In this document: piece after piece, positions 23,988-36,461 of the stretch | Layout: the number at the start of each line of letters is the position of its first letter | Position numbering within the stretch: position 1 is the stretch's first letter | From: Hortaea werneckii | Taxonomy: Eukaryota; Ascomycota; Dothideomycetes; Mycosphaerellales; Teratosphaeriaceae | Assembly (NCBI GenBank): GCA_037044905.1 | Contig: JBAOKB010000168.1 | Span: forward strand, 186,001 to 250,000 | Length of the DNA: 64,000 bases | Reading direction: 5' to 3' | Program-made: the position numbers and the translations under genes | The notes under the pieces: generated by a model | Databases searched by the model: none | Told to the model about the DNA's origin: nothing | Seen by the model: only the letters and a program-made list of their open reading frames with translations

Positions 23988-26900
23988 ATGGCACCCAAAT
24001 CGCCGTGGAACAAGAAATCTACTGTCAACACCAATGGACACAAGGCTTCTGCTGGAGAGCAGGCGGTCTTGCCAGGCATCAACTATGACGAGGTCCAGAC
24101 GGACGAGCTGGAAGCCATCAAGGCCATCTACATGGAAAACTTCGAGGAAGTAGAGAGAAAGTCGGCATGGAGCAAGATAGCAGAGCGAAGCTTCAAACTC
24201 AGAACCACTTCTTTCTCGGACGAGGAGACCTTTGTCGTTTTATCCGTGACTTTCACCGCCACCTATCCAAGGACTGCGCCGTTGCTGGACATCGCGGGGC
24301 TGGACAAATTCCACGAGCGGACTCAGAAACGCATTCGCAACATTATCGACAGGCGCCCAAGAGAAATGCTGGGCGAGGTGATGATTCACAACATTGCTTC
24401 AGAGATCGAAGAAGCTATGGAAGATGCCGTTAGTGCTCGCCAGCGAGGTACTTTGCCAAGTCTTGAGGAAGAGCGTGAAAATGCCCAAGAAGTGGCACAC
24501 GCTCTTGCCAAAGAGGCTGAAGAAGCTGAAGCTCGTCGTCAGCGCGAGGCAGCGGAAGAAGAGGAGCGCTTGCTGAAGCAGATGGTCGACGAAGAGCTCA
24601 GCCGAAGAGACAAGCGCAAATCCCTCAAAGCATCTTCGGCACCCGCTGTACAAGCTAGCAATGGAAAGGCCGATACAGTTTCTTTTGATCAGCCGGCGAC
24701 ACTGTATATGGGAAGTGACGTGGCCGAGTTCACCATGGTAACAGTGGTTGGTTCTTTGTCGCAGAAACGGGACGAGCAGCTGTATCTCGGAAGACCTCAC
24801 GTAGCTGAGCCTTCTGCTCATGCACTGGTGGCGGTGAAGAAGATTACCAGCAGTAAAAGCCGAGATGAGATTGTGCAGATTGAGACAGTACTGGAAGCCA
24901 TCAGCAAGCTTCGTCAGCCTCATATCCTTGGATTGCTAGCCTTCCGGGTTGAGCGTCTCGACAACGCAGCATCAAGATTTGTACTCTGTAGTGAATATGC
25001 TGATCGAGGTACACTGTTTGAGTTGCTCGAACTTGGCGCACTCCACATCAACAAGGCCCGTCAGTTCACAGTAGAACTTCTGGAAGCGCTGGATTATTTA
25101 CACAGCCGCGGGATGCAACACGGCGGCATCACGACCAGCTCGATATTTTTGAACAGTAGTCCGAGCCTTGGACCAAGACTTGGTCAGCTAGGGCAATGGA
25201 TTCTTCAGCCTCACGCTAGTCCATTGCCGCAAAAATGGCAATCTCCAGACGGGGACGACCCGTGTGGAATCAGGCGAAAAAAGTCTGACATTTGGGACCT
25301 TGGAGTAGTCATCGTCCAGATGTTCATGGGTCTTCAGATTGTTGATCAATTTGCCTCACCCCACGTCATGATGGGGCGGCTGAGCTTTTCGGACGCTTTC
25401 GACGATTTCATGCGCAAGCTCTTCGCCATTGATGCCAAGAAACGCCCATCTGCTTTCGACCTACTTCCTGTCGAGTTTCTTAGAACAGACTTGCCTTTGA
25501 TGGAACAAGGACCCTCGCTCAGTTCTCCGGGGAGACCGCGGACGGCCAGTGGCGTCACAAGCCCAGCCAAACGTCGCTCCAGGCATAACTCATCAGGCGC
25601 CATGGACCCGATGTCTAGGTATGCTGCAGACTTTACTGAAATCGGAAGGCTGGGAAAAGGAGGCTTTGGAGAAGTAGTAAAGGCACGCAACAAGTTGGAC
25701 GGTGGAGTATATGCGGTCAAGAAGGTCAAGCAAGCGCCTCAGCTGCTCGATCAAGTGCTGTCGGAGGTCATGCTTCTCAACCGCCTAAACCACCCTTACG
25801 TCGTACGGTACTACTCAACTTGGGTCGAAACGGATGTTTTCGATACTATCGAGGAAGAAAACACTACGACGACTGAAGAGACGACTGAAGAGGACGCAAG
25901 CGATGCTTCGTCAGATGGCCCAAGAATGGATTTCGGTTATCAATCCACCGGCGGGCTAGACTTCGTCAGCTCGAGCGGCTATCCAGCAATTGAGTTCGGA
26001 GATGATGAAGAAGCACCATCGTCAGATGAGGGTACCGCGGAAGATGAAAACCGCCCACTCGGCGCCGGTGGTTCAGCTACTGACTCAACGAATGGCACTG
26101 GGACGGGCGAACTCATACTCAAGCATACGAGGTCAGAAACCAAGAGACCTCCATCTCTCCTGTACATCCAGATGGAGTTCTGCGAGAGACGAACTTTACG
26201 GGACTTGATTCGCAAGGGCCTTAGCTCAGACGAGTTATGGCGATACACTCGACAAATCACAGAGGGACTTGCGCACATTCACAGTGCCGGCATTATTCAT
26301 CGAGACCTGAAGCCTGACAATGTTTTCATCAGTGTCGGTGGCGACCCGAAGATTGGAGATTTTGGACTGGCGACCACCGGTCAGTACCAGGCTCTCGATC
26401 GCCTTTCAGCGACTACTGGCCAAAGTGGCGGTGACATGACACGTAGTGTTGGCACCGCGTTGTACGTGGCTCCTGAGTTGCGCTCCGCCTCCAATGCTTC
26501 GTATAATGACAAGGTCGACATGTATGCCTTGGGTATCATCATGTTTGAAATGAGCGAGGAGTTCACAACGGCATTTGAACGCGTCAAAGCCATACAAACG
26601 ATACGAGAGAAAGAGCACGAGCTGCCGCCAGCATACCAGACAGGCGGTCCGAAGAACACCGAGGGAAAATTGATCCGTTGTCTCATATCTCACAAGCCAT
26701 CTGAGCGGCCAAGCAGCACCGAGTTGCTCAGAAGCGACATGCTGCCCGTAAAAGTTGAAGACGAAGCAATCAGACAGGCTTTGAACAGTCTGCATGATCC
26801 TCGCTCACCCTACCACCAGAAGATGATGTCCGCACTTTTTGCACACGAAACCACAGGTAATGATCGGATCAAAGCTCTGGCATGGGACGCAAACAGCGGC

Positions 26901-28668
26901 ACGTTGAACGAGGATGCTTCCAGGCTACGTATGAAAGCAGTGGCGAGGCGATCGCTGGAATCTATCTTCCGGCGTCATGGCGCGGAGGAGGCACGCAGGC
27001 CCACAATCTTTCCAAGATCTAGCTATTACACGAACACGAACGTCGTGCAACTACTGGACGCCTCCGGCAGCCTTGTTCAGCTTCCCTACGATTTGACGCT
27101 GCCCCACGCCCGCGAGCTTGCAAAGACTGCCCCCGGCGTCAAGCGAAGCTATACGTTTGGTCAAGCTTTCCGGGACGCTTTCACTGGTGGACCTCCAAAG
27201 GCAAGTGACGAGGTCGACTTTGACATTGCGACGCTTGGTCACTACGACGATCCGGCATTTGACGACGCAGAAATCTTGAAGGTGATGGACGATGTTGCCT
27301 GCCAGCTGCCAATCTTTGCGGTCGCAGCAAACATTACGTTCCACATCAATCACGGTGCGATACTAGATGCAGTCCTGGAGCACTGCCGGGTCCCCAAGGC
27401 CCAGCATGCGGTCGTCAAGGATACTATCAGTCGACTCGGCTTCCATCAGTGGACTTGGACGAAAGTGCGCGCTGAGCTTCGCAAAATTGGTCTCCCAGAC
27501 ACTTCGCTGGACGACTTGCAGCAGTTTGATTTCCGCGAAGCGCCTAACAAAGCGGTTGCAAAGCTGCACACGTTGTTTACCAGTAATACCTCCGTCCGAG
27601 TCAAGGCTAAGCTCGACCGTGGCATCAAATCTTTGCAGGACATTACGGAAGCAGCTTCTCAGCTGAATCTCCAACGGTCTGTACTGGTGGCGCCCCTCGG
27701 CTCGGTCAATGCCAAATTCTACGAAGACGGTATGCTGTTCCAATGTGTCCTGGACAAGAAGTCAAACAGGACTGTTATCGCTGCAGGTGGTCGCTATGAC
27801 AGCTTGATCCAGGCGCATCATGGCATGAGTGCGCCGTCTTCGTGTCAGGGTGCTGTTGGAGTCTGCATTGGGCTTGATCCGATAGTGACCCATATGCTCA
27901 AATCTGCCGGGACTACCTCGAAGGTCGGATATCTCAGGGATAGACGGCGTCCAGCCTCATTCCAGACCCCAAAACGCTGCGATGTCCTTGTAGAAGTCGG
28001 CACTACTGGCGCGCGATCTGTAGCACTCAAGATTCTATGTATGCTATGGGCGAGCGACATCAGCGCAGAACTTGCGCCAGAAGTACGACAGATGGGGATG
28101 GCGAGCACAGCTTCGTCGTGACCGTCCGCCACGATCAAGCAAGTACTGTGCGTGTCAGTAAAGACTCCTCCGACTCTCTCGACGAGGTGGATGTCCCAAT
28201 TACGTCACTCGTCAGCTATCTTTCACAGGAACTCAAAGAGAAGGATAATACTACAGCCGACCGCCAGCTTTCGTGCGCCAATCAAGTCACCATGACGCTG
28301 ACCGCCGGGGCAATGTGCAGGTGCTCATGGCCCAACATCGGAGCAAGAAGTCAAACAAGTATCATATTGTCGAAGCTGCCCAACAGAGGTGGTCAGAAAT
28401 GATCGAAGAATGGAAAGAAGCCCCAATTCTTGCGGTTGAAGGCCGTGACGATGTGATCGAGGCCATCAGAGACACCAGGCTGAGCGACACGGAGAGCTGG
28501 CGTAAAGCGATACAAGGTGTGCAGCTCAGTGAGCGGCAGTACCTTGGACAGGTACAAGATATTTTGTGCTCTTGGCGCAAGAAGTGGGCCGAAGATGATG
28601 GACGGCGAGAGACGTGCATTTTCAATTTCCGCACCGGGCACTGTATATACTACGACCTGGGATCATGA
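23988..28668 (+). CDS. GCN2: GCN2-type eIF2alpha kinase
   Basis: This kinase senses uncharged tRNA and phosphorylates eIF2alpha, lowering general translation and inducing amino-acid control. The domain order is complete. An RWD domain comes first (about 25-150: YDEVQTDELEAIKAIYMENF), then a charged helical linker, then a degenerate pseudokinase (about 245-500; it reads MQHGGI where active kinases have HRD). The active kinase follows (GKGGFGEVVKARN at about 555; HRDLKPDN at about 770; DFGLATTG; VGTALYVAPE), with the long acidic kinase insert typical of GCN2. A HisRS-like domain (about 1020-1300) and the C-terminal dimerisation/ribosome-binding region (QVLMAQHRSKKSNKYHIVE) finish the protein. 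There are no introns. Two missing bases near 28075 and 28282 are needed, giving 1,560 residues. Both lie in the C-terminal domain, and the conserved motifs resume immediately after each. Confidence 0.97.
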
Positions 28669-29008
28669 TAGATAGAAACGAGATATGAGAAACGATGTTG
28701 CAGCTGAAGTTTGGTTCATACACAGCTACTTTGATGTCATGCGCCCAGAGCTCAAAAGGCTACTCCGTGAAGAGCCTGCCGGTATTAGAGCCCCGGATCG
28801 CACGGTTCGTGATAAGCATCACCGTCATCCTCAATATGGGCTTGTGCTCCCAGACGTGTGCCAAAACCTCCGCATGCAGCCATTGATTTCGTTGTCGTGT
28901 GGGCGCTGTCAGGTGCCGTGCCTTCCTTCAGCGCGTAGCTTGAATGGTCGCGTGACGGTCATGGTCGTGGTTTACTCGCTGAAGAGCGATTGTGGTGGGG
29001 CGAATCGC
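28669..29008. other. Convergent 3' flanks of GCN2 and RPL41
   Basis: This is 340 bp between two 3' ends. No gene was recognised. Confidence 0.4.
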
Positions 29009-29141
29009 TTATTTGCTGTTCACTCTGTTAGCAACTGTGAAAGGCTGAATAAGATATGAGGGATACTAACCTTCTCGCTCTAACCTTTCTTCTCTTACGC
29101 TTTAGGCGACGAACGCGCTTCTTTCTCCACTTCGCTCTCAT
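29009..29141 (-). CDS. RPL41: 60S ribosomal protein eL41 (25 residues, two exons)
   Basis: This is the smallest eukaryotic ribosomal protein, almost wholly Arg/Lys. Exon 1 (29071-29141) encodes MRAKWRKKRVRRLKRK and RRKVRAR plus two bases of a serine codon. A 55-nt intron (29016-29070, GTTAGT to AACAG, with GCTAAC branch site 13 nt before the acceptor) follows. Exon 2 is only 7 nt (29009-29015) and supplies the end of Ser, then Lys and TAA, giving the invariant …RARSK end. A leader intron is also likely: GTATGC at 29205 to an acceptor at 29147, again with GCTAAC, leaving five bases before the ATG. Sequence identity with eL41 is essentially diagnostic despite the tiny size. A longer ORF through this locus is an artefact. 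Confidence 0.95.
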
Positions 29142-29565
29142 CTTGACTGTTCTGAATGTTAGCTGTGCTCGGTTGAGCCTTTGAGGGGTCAAGGGATAGG
29201 CATACCTCTGTCTTAATGATTGAGCGATGGTAAGAGAAGAAGATTGTTCTGAGAAGCAAATTGAGCCAATGTCAAGTGGGAGCGTTGGTCCAAGCGCGCT
29301 TGGCGCCGTCATCTGCCGAAGCTTTCCCCGCTTCAGCCTCAGGCAAACATGGATGGCCGAGACGCCTTCGGGTCCTCCCTTTGTGCTGTGCTCCTGCCTC
29401 TTTGGTCACAATGTCAACTGCATGCTCCGTAAGACTTCACCAAGGACAATCCTTGATTCCATGGTCATCTGACAGCTGTAGATTACTCCCACGGCTGATC
29501 CCATAGTTTGTTTCAGCCAGCGCTATTCACATCGAACCCCTCACATGTAGGCTCTGTCACAATCC
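29142..29565. promoter_or_regulatory. Divergent promoter of RPL41 and the FHA kinase, with RPL41 leader intron
   Basis: The 424 bp contains the predicted RPL41 5' UTR intron (29147-29205) and both promoters. The intron call rests on matching donor, GCTAAC branch site and CAG acceptor. Confidence 0.55.
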
Positions 29566-31824
29566 ATGGCTCCCCCCACCGGAGAATATCACGGTCAAGT
29601 TGCGGAGCTTGTCTTCAAGCACGCAGATACATCTCGTACTGACTGTACGCCAATTCCACAATTTCAGCTACCGCTGAAATATCGTTGAAGCTAACCCTTC
29701 ACAGACAAGGTGAATGTTTATCCAAACGAAGAGTTCGACATTGGCCGAAGCGACTTCCACGCTGCTTGGCGTTTAAACGAACCAACGGTTTCGTCCCATC
29801 ATTTGCGCATCCGTTGTGTTGTGTTCGAAGATGAAGTGGTAGATGGCGTCGCACCGCTTGTCTACTCTCGCGTTCTTTCACGTAATGCAGTGGTTCTCAA
29901 ACATTCGGATTTCAACAATCCGAGTGCCCAGTCTTTGCTCACCAAAGACGGCGGTGACGTCCTGCTCAACAATGGTGACGTTCTACAGCTGACACCATTT
30001 GTATCGATCCTCTTCAGGCCGTTCAGAAGCGGCCTTCACCCAGTCAATGCTTTGGGGGATGTTCAGAAAGCTGAAATCGGACGCCTCTCCAAGCAATATC
30101 AAGTAAGCGGCCGGATTCTCGGCTCAGGCGGCCAAGCGAGCGTCTTCGTCGCAGTAAAGCAGTCCAATCAAAGGCAGGTTGCTTGCAAGATCATCAATAT
30201 GAATCTAGAGAACCAAATGCCCATGGACGAAGTGGAGGCAAAGCAGCAGGAGCATCAGCTCCTTCGAAGGCGAGCGCATCTTGCTAGAGAGTACGACATT
30301 CTCGAACGTCTCGACCATCCAAATATTGTTCACCTCGAAAAGGTTTTCTGCACCACTTACAACATCTACGTGTTCCAGGAACTGGTCACTGGGGGTGACT
30401 TGATGTCTTACATGAACAGCAAGGGCGCTCTTGGCGAACCGCAAACCATAGTGATTGTACGACAACTACTCAAAGCACTTGACTACCTCCATGATCACGA
30501 AATTGTAGGACTATGCCGCTTTCGATTCGGTACTGTGTGCTAATGCTGGTCCAGGTTCACCGAGACATCAAACCCGAAAACATATTGATGTCCTCGTGGC
30601 GTGATGGTGCCAGGATTGTCTTGTCGGACTTCGGCTCAGCCAGATCGCTCAAGCCTGTCAAAGACGCCGCAGCCAGCTCAGCAGTCGCCCGTATGAACAG
30701 TTTAGTCGGGACAGCGGGCTACGCCGCGCCGTAAGTCACCTGGTAGGTATTTTGCCGGACATTGACGCTGACAGAAACAAAGCGAGATCTTTGCGCTACT
30801 AGGCCGAGATCCTCAAAGGGAGCAAGGGTACAGTAAAGCTGTTGACATCTGGTCGGTCGGATGCATTACCGCGACACTGCTGACCGACGAAGTCTTGTTT
30901 CCCCAAGAGATTAGCGACGAAGCTCTTGAAGATGTTTCGAGCTGGGACTTGAGTGTGCTCGATATTCGCTTTTCGTGGCGGGATGTCAGTATGAATGCCA
31001 AGAGATTCATTCGCAGTTGCTTGTCAATGGATGAAAGGGCTCGAATTACAGCAAAGCAGGCTTTGCTTCACGGCTGGTTTACGAACGAGTACTATGCCGC
31101 TGAGCTCGAGGCTGCCTATCGCAGAGCGACTTACGATTGGAAACCGCGAAACAAGTCCCACGACTTAGTCGAGATTCTTGACACGAGCAACATTGTGTTA
31201 CAGGGCAGATCTGTGCATGGCGACGTACGGCAAGCGGAAGGCACCAAGTCACGTCACTTCGTGGCATTTCGTCCTCTGGATTCAGCGTCTGCAGCATGGC
31301 CGAAGGTAGATGATTTTCAAAATAGCTCTAAGCCAATCAAGATCGGCAATACGTTCAAACCCCCATCAAGAGCAGGGGTTGCTAAGACTGCAGAGGAAGA
31401 AGACCAAGACAATACATCGCGCGACACGCCAGCTGAACGGGCTTCATACAACACAGGCCTTGCTTGTATTTCGGCATCTCCTGTTGCCACGCAGCTGCAG
31501 ACGCAACAAAGCTTCGAGCCTCTGTCGATAGCCGAGTTTGCACCACCTGACACGTATCCCAGTCGGACAAATATACCACCGTCTGTTGCCTTAGACGAAA
31601 GTATGCCGCCGTCGCCATCGCCGTTCATTGAGGAGTCGCCACCATTGAGGTACAACTCGCCGTTCGCTGTGCACACCCACACCGAAGCTGCACCCGCCGG
31701 CACCAAACGTACTGTGGCTTTTGCCGATTTTGACGAAATCGAGGATGCAGAGGCTACCCAAGGCGCATCTTATTTCGGAGGGTATGCTCCCTCACAGGCA
31801 TGGGGAAAGAAAATGCATCGCTAA
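29566..31824 (+). CDS. FHA-domain Ser/Thr protein kinase (Chk2/Mek1/Rad53-like)
   Basis: Four exons (29566-29644, 29705-30504, 30555-30730, 30783-31824) are joined by 50-60-nt introns, giving 698 residues. The first joins TSRTD to YKVNVYPNEE, restoring an FHA domain (about 25-150: FDIGRSDFHAAW, VSSHHLRI, LLNNGDVLQL). The kinase domain follows: GRILGSGGQASVFVAVK, VACKIINMN, then EIV/HRDIKPENILM across intron 2. The activation loop is DFGSARSL to GTAGYAAPE, with intron 3 inside APE (acceptor AAG). DFGSA replaces the usual DFGLA. A Ser/Thr-rich tail follows. A single N-terminal FHA before a kinase is the layout of the Chk2/Cds1/Mek1 group, which acts in DNA-damage or meiotic checkpoints. Which paralogue this is cannot be settled here. 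The gene converges on RAD14. Confidence 0.85.
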
Positions 31825-32114
31825 GAGATTCTCGCTACGGCCGACATCGGTATCATACAAGCTGTTTTTCTGCACACCTATCAACCAGATTACTGATGGG
31901 ATACAAGATCGGGCATCGATCGTTATGATCAGAAATCATGCCCATGGCCAAACGGTTCGATCTACTTGCTTGTAACTTCGCTCAACATTTTGACATGATC
32001 ATGAAAGCGGGAAGGAGATGAGAATGGCTTCGAAAATTCATGCTGCTAGAATGGGGTATCACTTTAAACAAAAGCAAACATGACCATATACACCTCCTCA
32101 ATCATCCAACAGTC

Positions 32115-33239
32115 TCAAAACTCCAACTCTTCAACCTCCATTCCACACTCCACACATGCCTTCTTGGTCATCCCCGTCGTCGGATCTTCCACACTCCTTC
32201 CCCATTCATGCTCATGCTTGCCCCTCCCAATCGTATCTCCAAACTCACCACCCCCTCCCGCCCTCCCCCGCTTATACGCATCCACTCTCGTCCGCTTCTT
32301 CAACTCGTTCAATTTACTTTTAAACTTCCTCTCTTTCCGATCCTTCGCCTCCTTCTGTCGCCGTTCAAACTCCTCATCCAACGCCTCCGCCGACCCCCAC
32401 TTCCTATCGCTGAACGCATACTCCTCCACCTGATACCGCAGGTACAGCATCATGTTATTCCACGTACTCTTATGGGGATTCGGCTTCTCCAGCCGCGGCA
32501 ATAACGTCTCGTCTCTCAGCTCCGGGTCCGTGAGGAGGTAATCCTCCTTCGCCTCTGTCTTGGTCAGGAGACTGTATTTCTCCGGAAACTTTTCTTTGCA
32601 GGTATAGCAGATCTGGCACTGTAACGTGTCGTCCCATTGCCAGTCGATCTCCAGGCTGCCACACTCGCGGCATTTTTTGGTGATCTCACGTTTGTCTAGT
32701 ACTGAGAGGCCCGGCTCGTAGGGGCCCTGGCGCGTGTCGCGGAGCCGGCGTTGGAGCTGCTGCCGCTCCCAGTCTTTGAGCGTCATGTTGGCCGGTTTGC
32801 CTTCGGCTTCGGGTGCGTGCAGGGCTCTGTTGTGGGGGTCGTCTTCGGCTGTCATGAAGCCGCCTTTGGTGTCGGTCATCTTGGAAAAGTCGTATTCGAC
32901 GAATTTCTGGAACTTGCGAGCGGCGCGGAGGTCGCCTGCATCTTGGCTAGTGGCCAGCCCATTGTTGGAGTTTGGCTGCTTCGAGTTGGGAGTGTTGCGG
33001 GCGTCTCGAGTCGTGGAGGGGACGTTGTTGGAGATGGAAGCGGCGGGGCGTTTCTGACCGGCGACGTTGGGTACTGAGTTGCGAGAACTAGAGGATTGAG
33101 GCGCGGACTGTTGTTGAGAGCGGAGAGCTTTGGCCTTGAGGCGAGACTCTTCCATACGACGGACCTGTTCGGGAGTGATGTCTACTGGTTTTGGCAGCGG
33201 CGCCGAGGGTGGCGTAGAAGGCCGGTTAGAATCCGCCAT
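32115..33239 (-). CDS. RAD14: DNA repair protein RAD14/XPA
   Basis: This damage-recognition factor of nucleotide excision repair acts in the nucleus. The ATG at 33239 (MADSNRPSTPPSAP) is preferred; an upstream extension of the open frame looks non-coding. The product is 374 residues. A Ser-rich N-terminus is followed by FVEYDFSKMTDTKGGFM and NMTLKDWERQQLQRRLRDT. The four-cysteine zinc finger (CREC, then CQICYTC, about 188-213) comes next. Then follow FPEKYSLLTKTEAKEDYLLT, DPELRD and the helical DNA-binding part (WNNMMLYLRYQVEEYAF). There are no introns or frameshifts. The C-terminus carries a second cysteine pair (CVEC) in HEHEWGRSVEDPTTGMTKK. It is divergent from VPS45 across 379 bp. Confidence 0.95.
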   Translation of the reverse strand: MADSNRPSTPPSAPLPKPVDITPEQVRRMEESRLKAKALRSQQQSAPQSSSSRNSVPNVAGQKRPAASISNNVPSTTRDARNTPNSKQPNSNNGLATSQDAGDLRAARKFQKFVEYDFSKMTDTKGGFMTAEDDPHNRALHAPEAEGKPANMTLKDWERQQLQRRLRDTRQGPYEPGLSVLDKREITKKCRECGSLEIDWQWDDTLQCQICYTCKEKFPEKYSLLTKTEAKEDYLLTDPELRDETLLPRLEKPNPHKSTWNNMMLYLRYQVEEYAFSDRKWGSAEALDEEFERRQKEAKDRKERKFKSKLNELKKRTRVDAYKRGRAGGGGEFGDTIGRGKHEHEWGRSVEDPTTGMTKKACVECGMEVEELEF

Positions 33240-33618
33240 GTTGGACACCGTACTTGGAATACGATTGGAAACGAAAGGGGAGGAGATAGGAGAGATGGTC
33301 AATACACCTACGCGATGGTCATGTATCGCTCTTTGCAAGACAGCTATGTTGTTAGAAAAGGAAAGCGTCCAGTCAGCTTTCTTTGTAAGGGACCAGTGAC
33401 GGCGTTGGTGACGACAAGGTCCGAGCGCCCGGCTGGGAAGTGCCCAGGTGTAGAGATCCTGGGGAGGTACGCCAACCTGACCTTGATGTTGTCTGCTTCC
33501 AGGTCCTTTTGATACACCGCAACCTTCATACAGAACAGCCAAGGAGCTCCACCAGCTTGTGAACATGAAGTACGATTAAGGAGAAGTAGACACATCACAG
33601 CCACCCGAGTCCCAAGAT
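33240..33618. promoter_or_regulatory. Divergent promoter between RAD14 and VPS45
   Basis: This is a 379-bp region between opposite start codons. The RAD14 frame stays open into it, but codon character changes and no conserved residues continue. Confidence 0.5.
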
Positions 33619-35501
33619 ATGGATGTCTTCCAATCTGTCTCCGGCTATGTTACCAAGATGGTATCGGCCGGAGACAGCGCAACAACAGGCGGCGCGGCGA
33701 AGATGAAGGTCTTACTGCTAGACCAAGACACTGTGCCGATTGTCTCGTCCGCGACTACTCAGTCTGCTCTCCTCAACCACTCAGTCTACCTGACGGAGCG
33801 CATTGATAACGTCGAAAGGGAGAAGATGCGCCATTTGAGATGCTTGTGCTTTATGAGGCCCTCCTCAGACAGCATACAGTTCCTGATTGACGAGCTCAGG
33901 GAGCCGAAATATGGAGAGTATCACATCTGTACGTGTCGTGGACCTCTTGATACAGGCGATAGGATTCTGACTGACACCAGACTTCAGCAACATCATAAAG
34001 AAGTCCTCCCTCGAGCGATTAGCCGAAGCCGATGACCACGAGGTAGTGAAAGGCATTGTCGAATACTTTGCCGACTTTATCGTTATCAACCCAGATCTTG
34101 CAACCTTCCATTGAGCACGAGGATATTCAGCTCTGCGCCAGATAGCTGGAATCATGACAGTCTCACGCGGACAACTGAGGGAGTGATGGCGATGCTGCTG
34201 GCTCTCAAGAAGAAGCCCTTGATACGATACGAGAAGCACAGCATGCTGTGTAAGAAGCTGGCGACGGAAGCCCGTTATTCTATGACACAGGAAGAGCAGC
34301 TTTTCGACTTTAGAAAGTCGGATACACCGCCCATCCTGCTGCTCGTCGATCGAAGAGATGACCCAGTCACGCCGCTACTGACGCAGTGGACATACCAGGC
34401 TATGGTCCACGAGCTGCTGAGCATCGATAATGGAAGGGTCAATTTGAGTGATGTGCCGGAAGTACGGCCAGAGTACAAGGTGTGTGCTGGAGATGTGGAG
34501 CTCGACAGGCTATGAAACTGACAGCAATTCAGGAAATTGTGCTTTCGCAAGACCAAGACCCGTTCTTTGCAAAGAACATGTACTTGAACTTTGGTGACTT
34601 GGGTCAGAATGCAAAAGAATACGTTGAGCAGTTTGCGTCCAAGCAAGCGGATGGCAAGAAGCTCGACAGCATAGATGACATGAAGCGCTTTGTGGAAGAG
34701 TACCCAGAGTTCAGACGACTCTCTGGGAACGTCACGAAGCACGTCACACTCGTTACTGAGCTGAGTCGACGGGTGGGAACGGACAACTTGCTGGACGTCT
34801 CGGAGCTCGAGCAGAGCTTGGCTTGTAACGACAATCACAGTCAGGACGTCAAGACACTGCAACAGCTTATCCAAAACCCCTCAGTACCCCCTAGCAACAA
34901 ATTGAAGCTCGTGGCGATCTACGCACTTCGCTACGCTGGCCATACAAATAACAACACACCTGCTCTATTGGAGCTATTATCTGTGGCTGGTGGAGTGAGC
35001 CGACACAGGATCAATTTGATCCACAAGCTCCTTACGTATGCCTCTTCTCTCCAGTCTGCTCAGCAGGGCGCTGCCGGTGGGCTTCCGGACCTTTTCCAGC
35101 CTGCGCAGAACATCTTCAGCGAGGCTCGTTCGCGCTTCAATCGCGGTCTACGGGGAGTGGAAAATGTCTACACACAGCATTCGCCACGCTTAGAGACCAC
35201 ACTTCAGGATCTAATCAAAGGCCGCCTGAGTCCCAATACTCATCCGTTCATCGAGGGTCAAACACGCGACAAGCCTCAAGACATCATTGTTTTTATAGTA
35301 GGAGGAACTACGTACGAGGAAGCGAAGATGGTTGCACAGATCAATGCGAGCTCACCAGGAGTCCGAGTGGTACTGGGCGGGACGGGCGTGCACAACAGCG
35401 CCAGCTTCTTGGACGAGGTAGAGGAAGCCGTCGACGCATGGCCGGAGCCCAGACCTGACACGGCTGCAGGGAGATTGAGACGAGAGGTAGGGCGGGCGTG
35501 A
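33619..35501 (+). CDS. VPS45: Vacuolar protein sorting protein VPS45 (Sec1/Munc18 family)
   Basis: This SM protein binds the syntaxin Tlg2 and promotes SNARE assembly at the trans-Golgi/endosome. The exons are 33619-33928, 33981-34479 and 34533-35501, with introns of 52 and 53 nt (GTACGT/CACCAG and GTGTGT/ATTCAG). The protein opens MDVFQSVSGYVTKMVSAG, then KMKVLLLDQDTVPIVSS. It continues HIYFSNIIKKSSLERLAEAD across intron 1, PPILLLVDRRDDPVTPLLTQ, and YKEIVLSQDQDPFFAKNMYL across intron 2. It ends with IIVFIVGGTTYEEAKMVAQI and VVLGGTGVHNSASFL. One missing base near 34107 is needed; 592 residues result. Length and motif order match the family. Confidence 0.95.
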
Positions 35502-36461
35502 GGGTGTAGCGGCTGTCAAAGAAATGTAGACTTGTAACCAAGGTGTCGGACTGGGGCCTCGAACAGGCTGCGGCATCTTGAATTCCGCAGCTGAATCCTT
35601 GCACGTGAATCGGCTCCCTAGTCCCGTTTCGGGTGCGTCATCGTGCGTGTTCTCGGGATGTCATTGTTGGTCGTGGGCCTGCTCTGTCCCGCGCTGCTGC
35701 CGTTGAAGCGTTTGCTATCTGACCCTGCTATAGCATTTGCACAGAAAATCCAATAAAACTCTCCAAAGTGCTGCGACTACTGCGACCACTGTACCCTTCG
35801 TTCGCTCTCAAGCGCCCATCACGAAAGCCACACGTCAGACGATCGCCCGCGCCTAAAGCACGCAAGGCGCTCGGGAAGCAGGTTTGGAACAACCCCTCCT
35901 TCAGCCAATGGACACTCGGCATCGTGAACCTTGCTTCCACAGCCCCACCGCCTCAGGCTGAACTCCATCCTACTCGAGCTCTCCCCCTCTCCCCAACCGT
36001 CTCTCAGCGGTTGATTGTCTTACTATAAGCACTGCCATCAGCCCGGTCAGACATCAATTTAAACCGATCCAAATTCGCGTCCAAATTGCGCTTGGGCATT
36101 AAGGTAAGTGAGGCTATAGCGATCGAGGATCGGTCTCGGCTTGCCCTGGGCCGTGCGTCTTCAGGAAAACGCCCTGCTAAAGAACACGCGCAAATCCCCC
36201 ATCTAAAGCCAGATATCTGACGTGCATGTATCAGATCGTAGCTCTTACGGGGCTTTTCTACCAATCGACTTCGAGGACAGCATCGATACCGACTTGGACG
36301 CACGACGGGAAGAGAGCGTCGCGGCTTCAGCTCAGTACTCAGACACCTCTCGGCAACGACGACCACGACGACCATTCGAACACTCCAACACGAAAGCTTC
36401 CGACACGCCTCGGACGCGTCAAATACCACTTGCGACGTATAGAAGGTAGTCGCACTGCCGA
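35502..36461. promoter_or_regulatory. Upstream region of the forkhead gene
   Basis: This is 960 bp between two plus-strand genes. No conserved ORF or RNA gene was recognised. It probably contains the promoter and leader of the forkhead gene. Confidence 0.4.

Noticed and set aside
1082..28668. Reading the interrupted genes as pseudogenes
   Set aside because: The shifts are single-base and same-sign, conserved motifs resume at once, and no premature stop from substitution was seen in the corrected frames.
29028..29312. 94-codon ORF covering RPL41
   Set aside because: Only 23 codons of it are the eL41 protein. The rest is leader, leader intron and coding intron read through.
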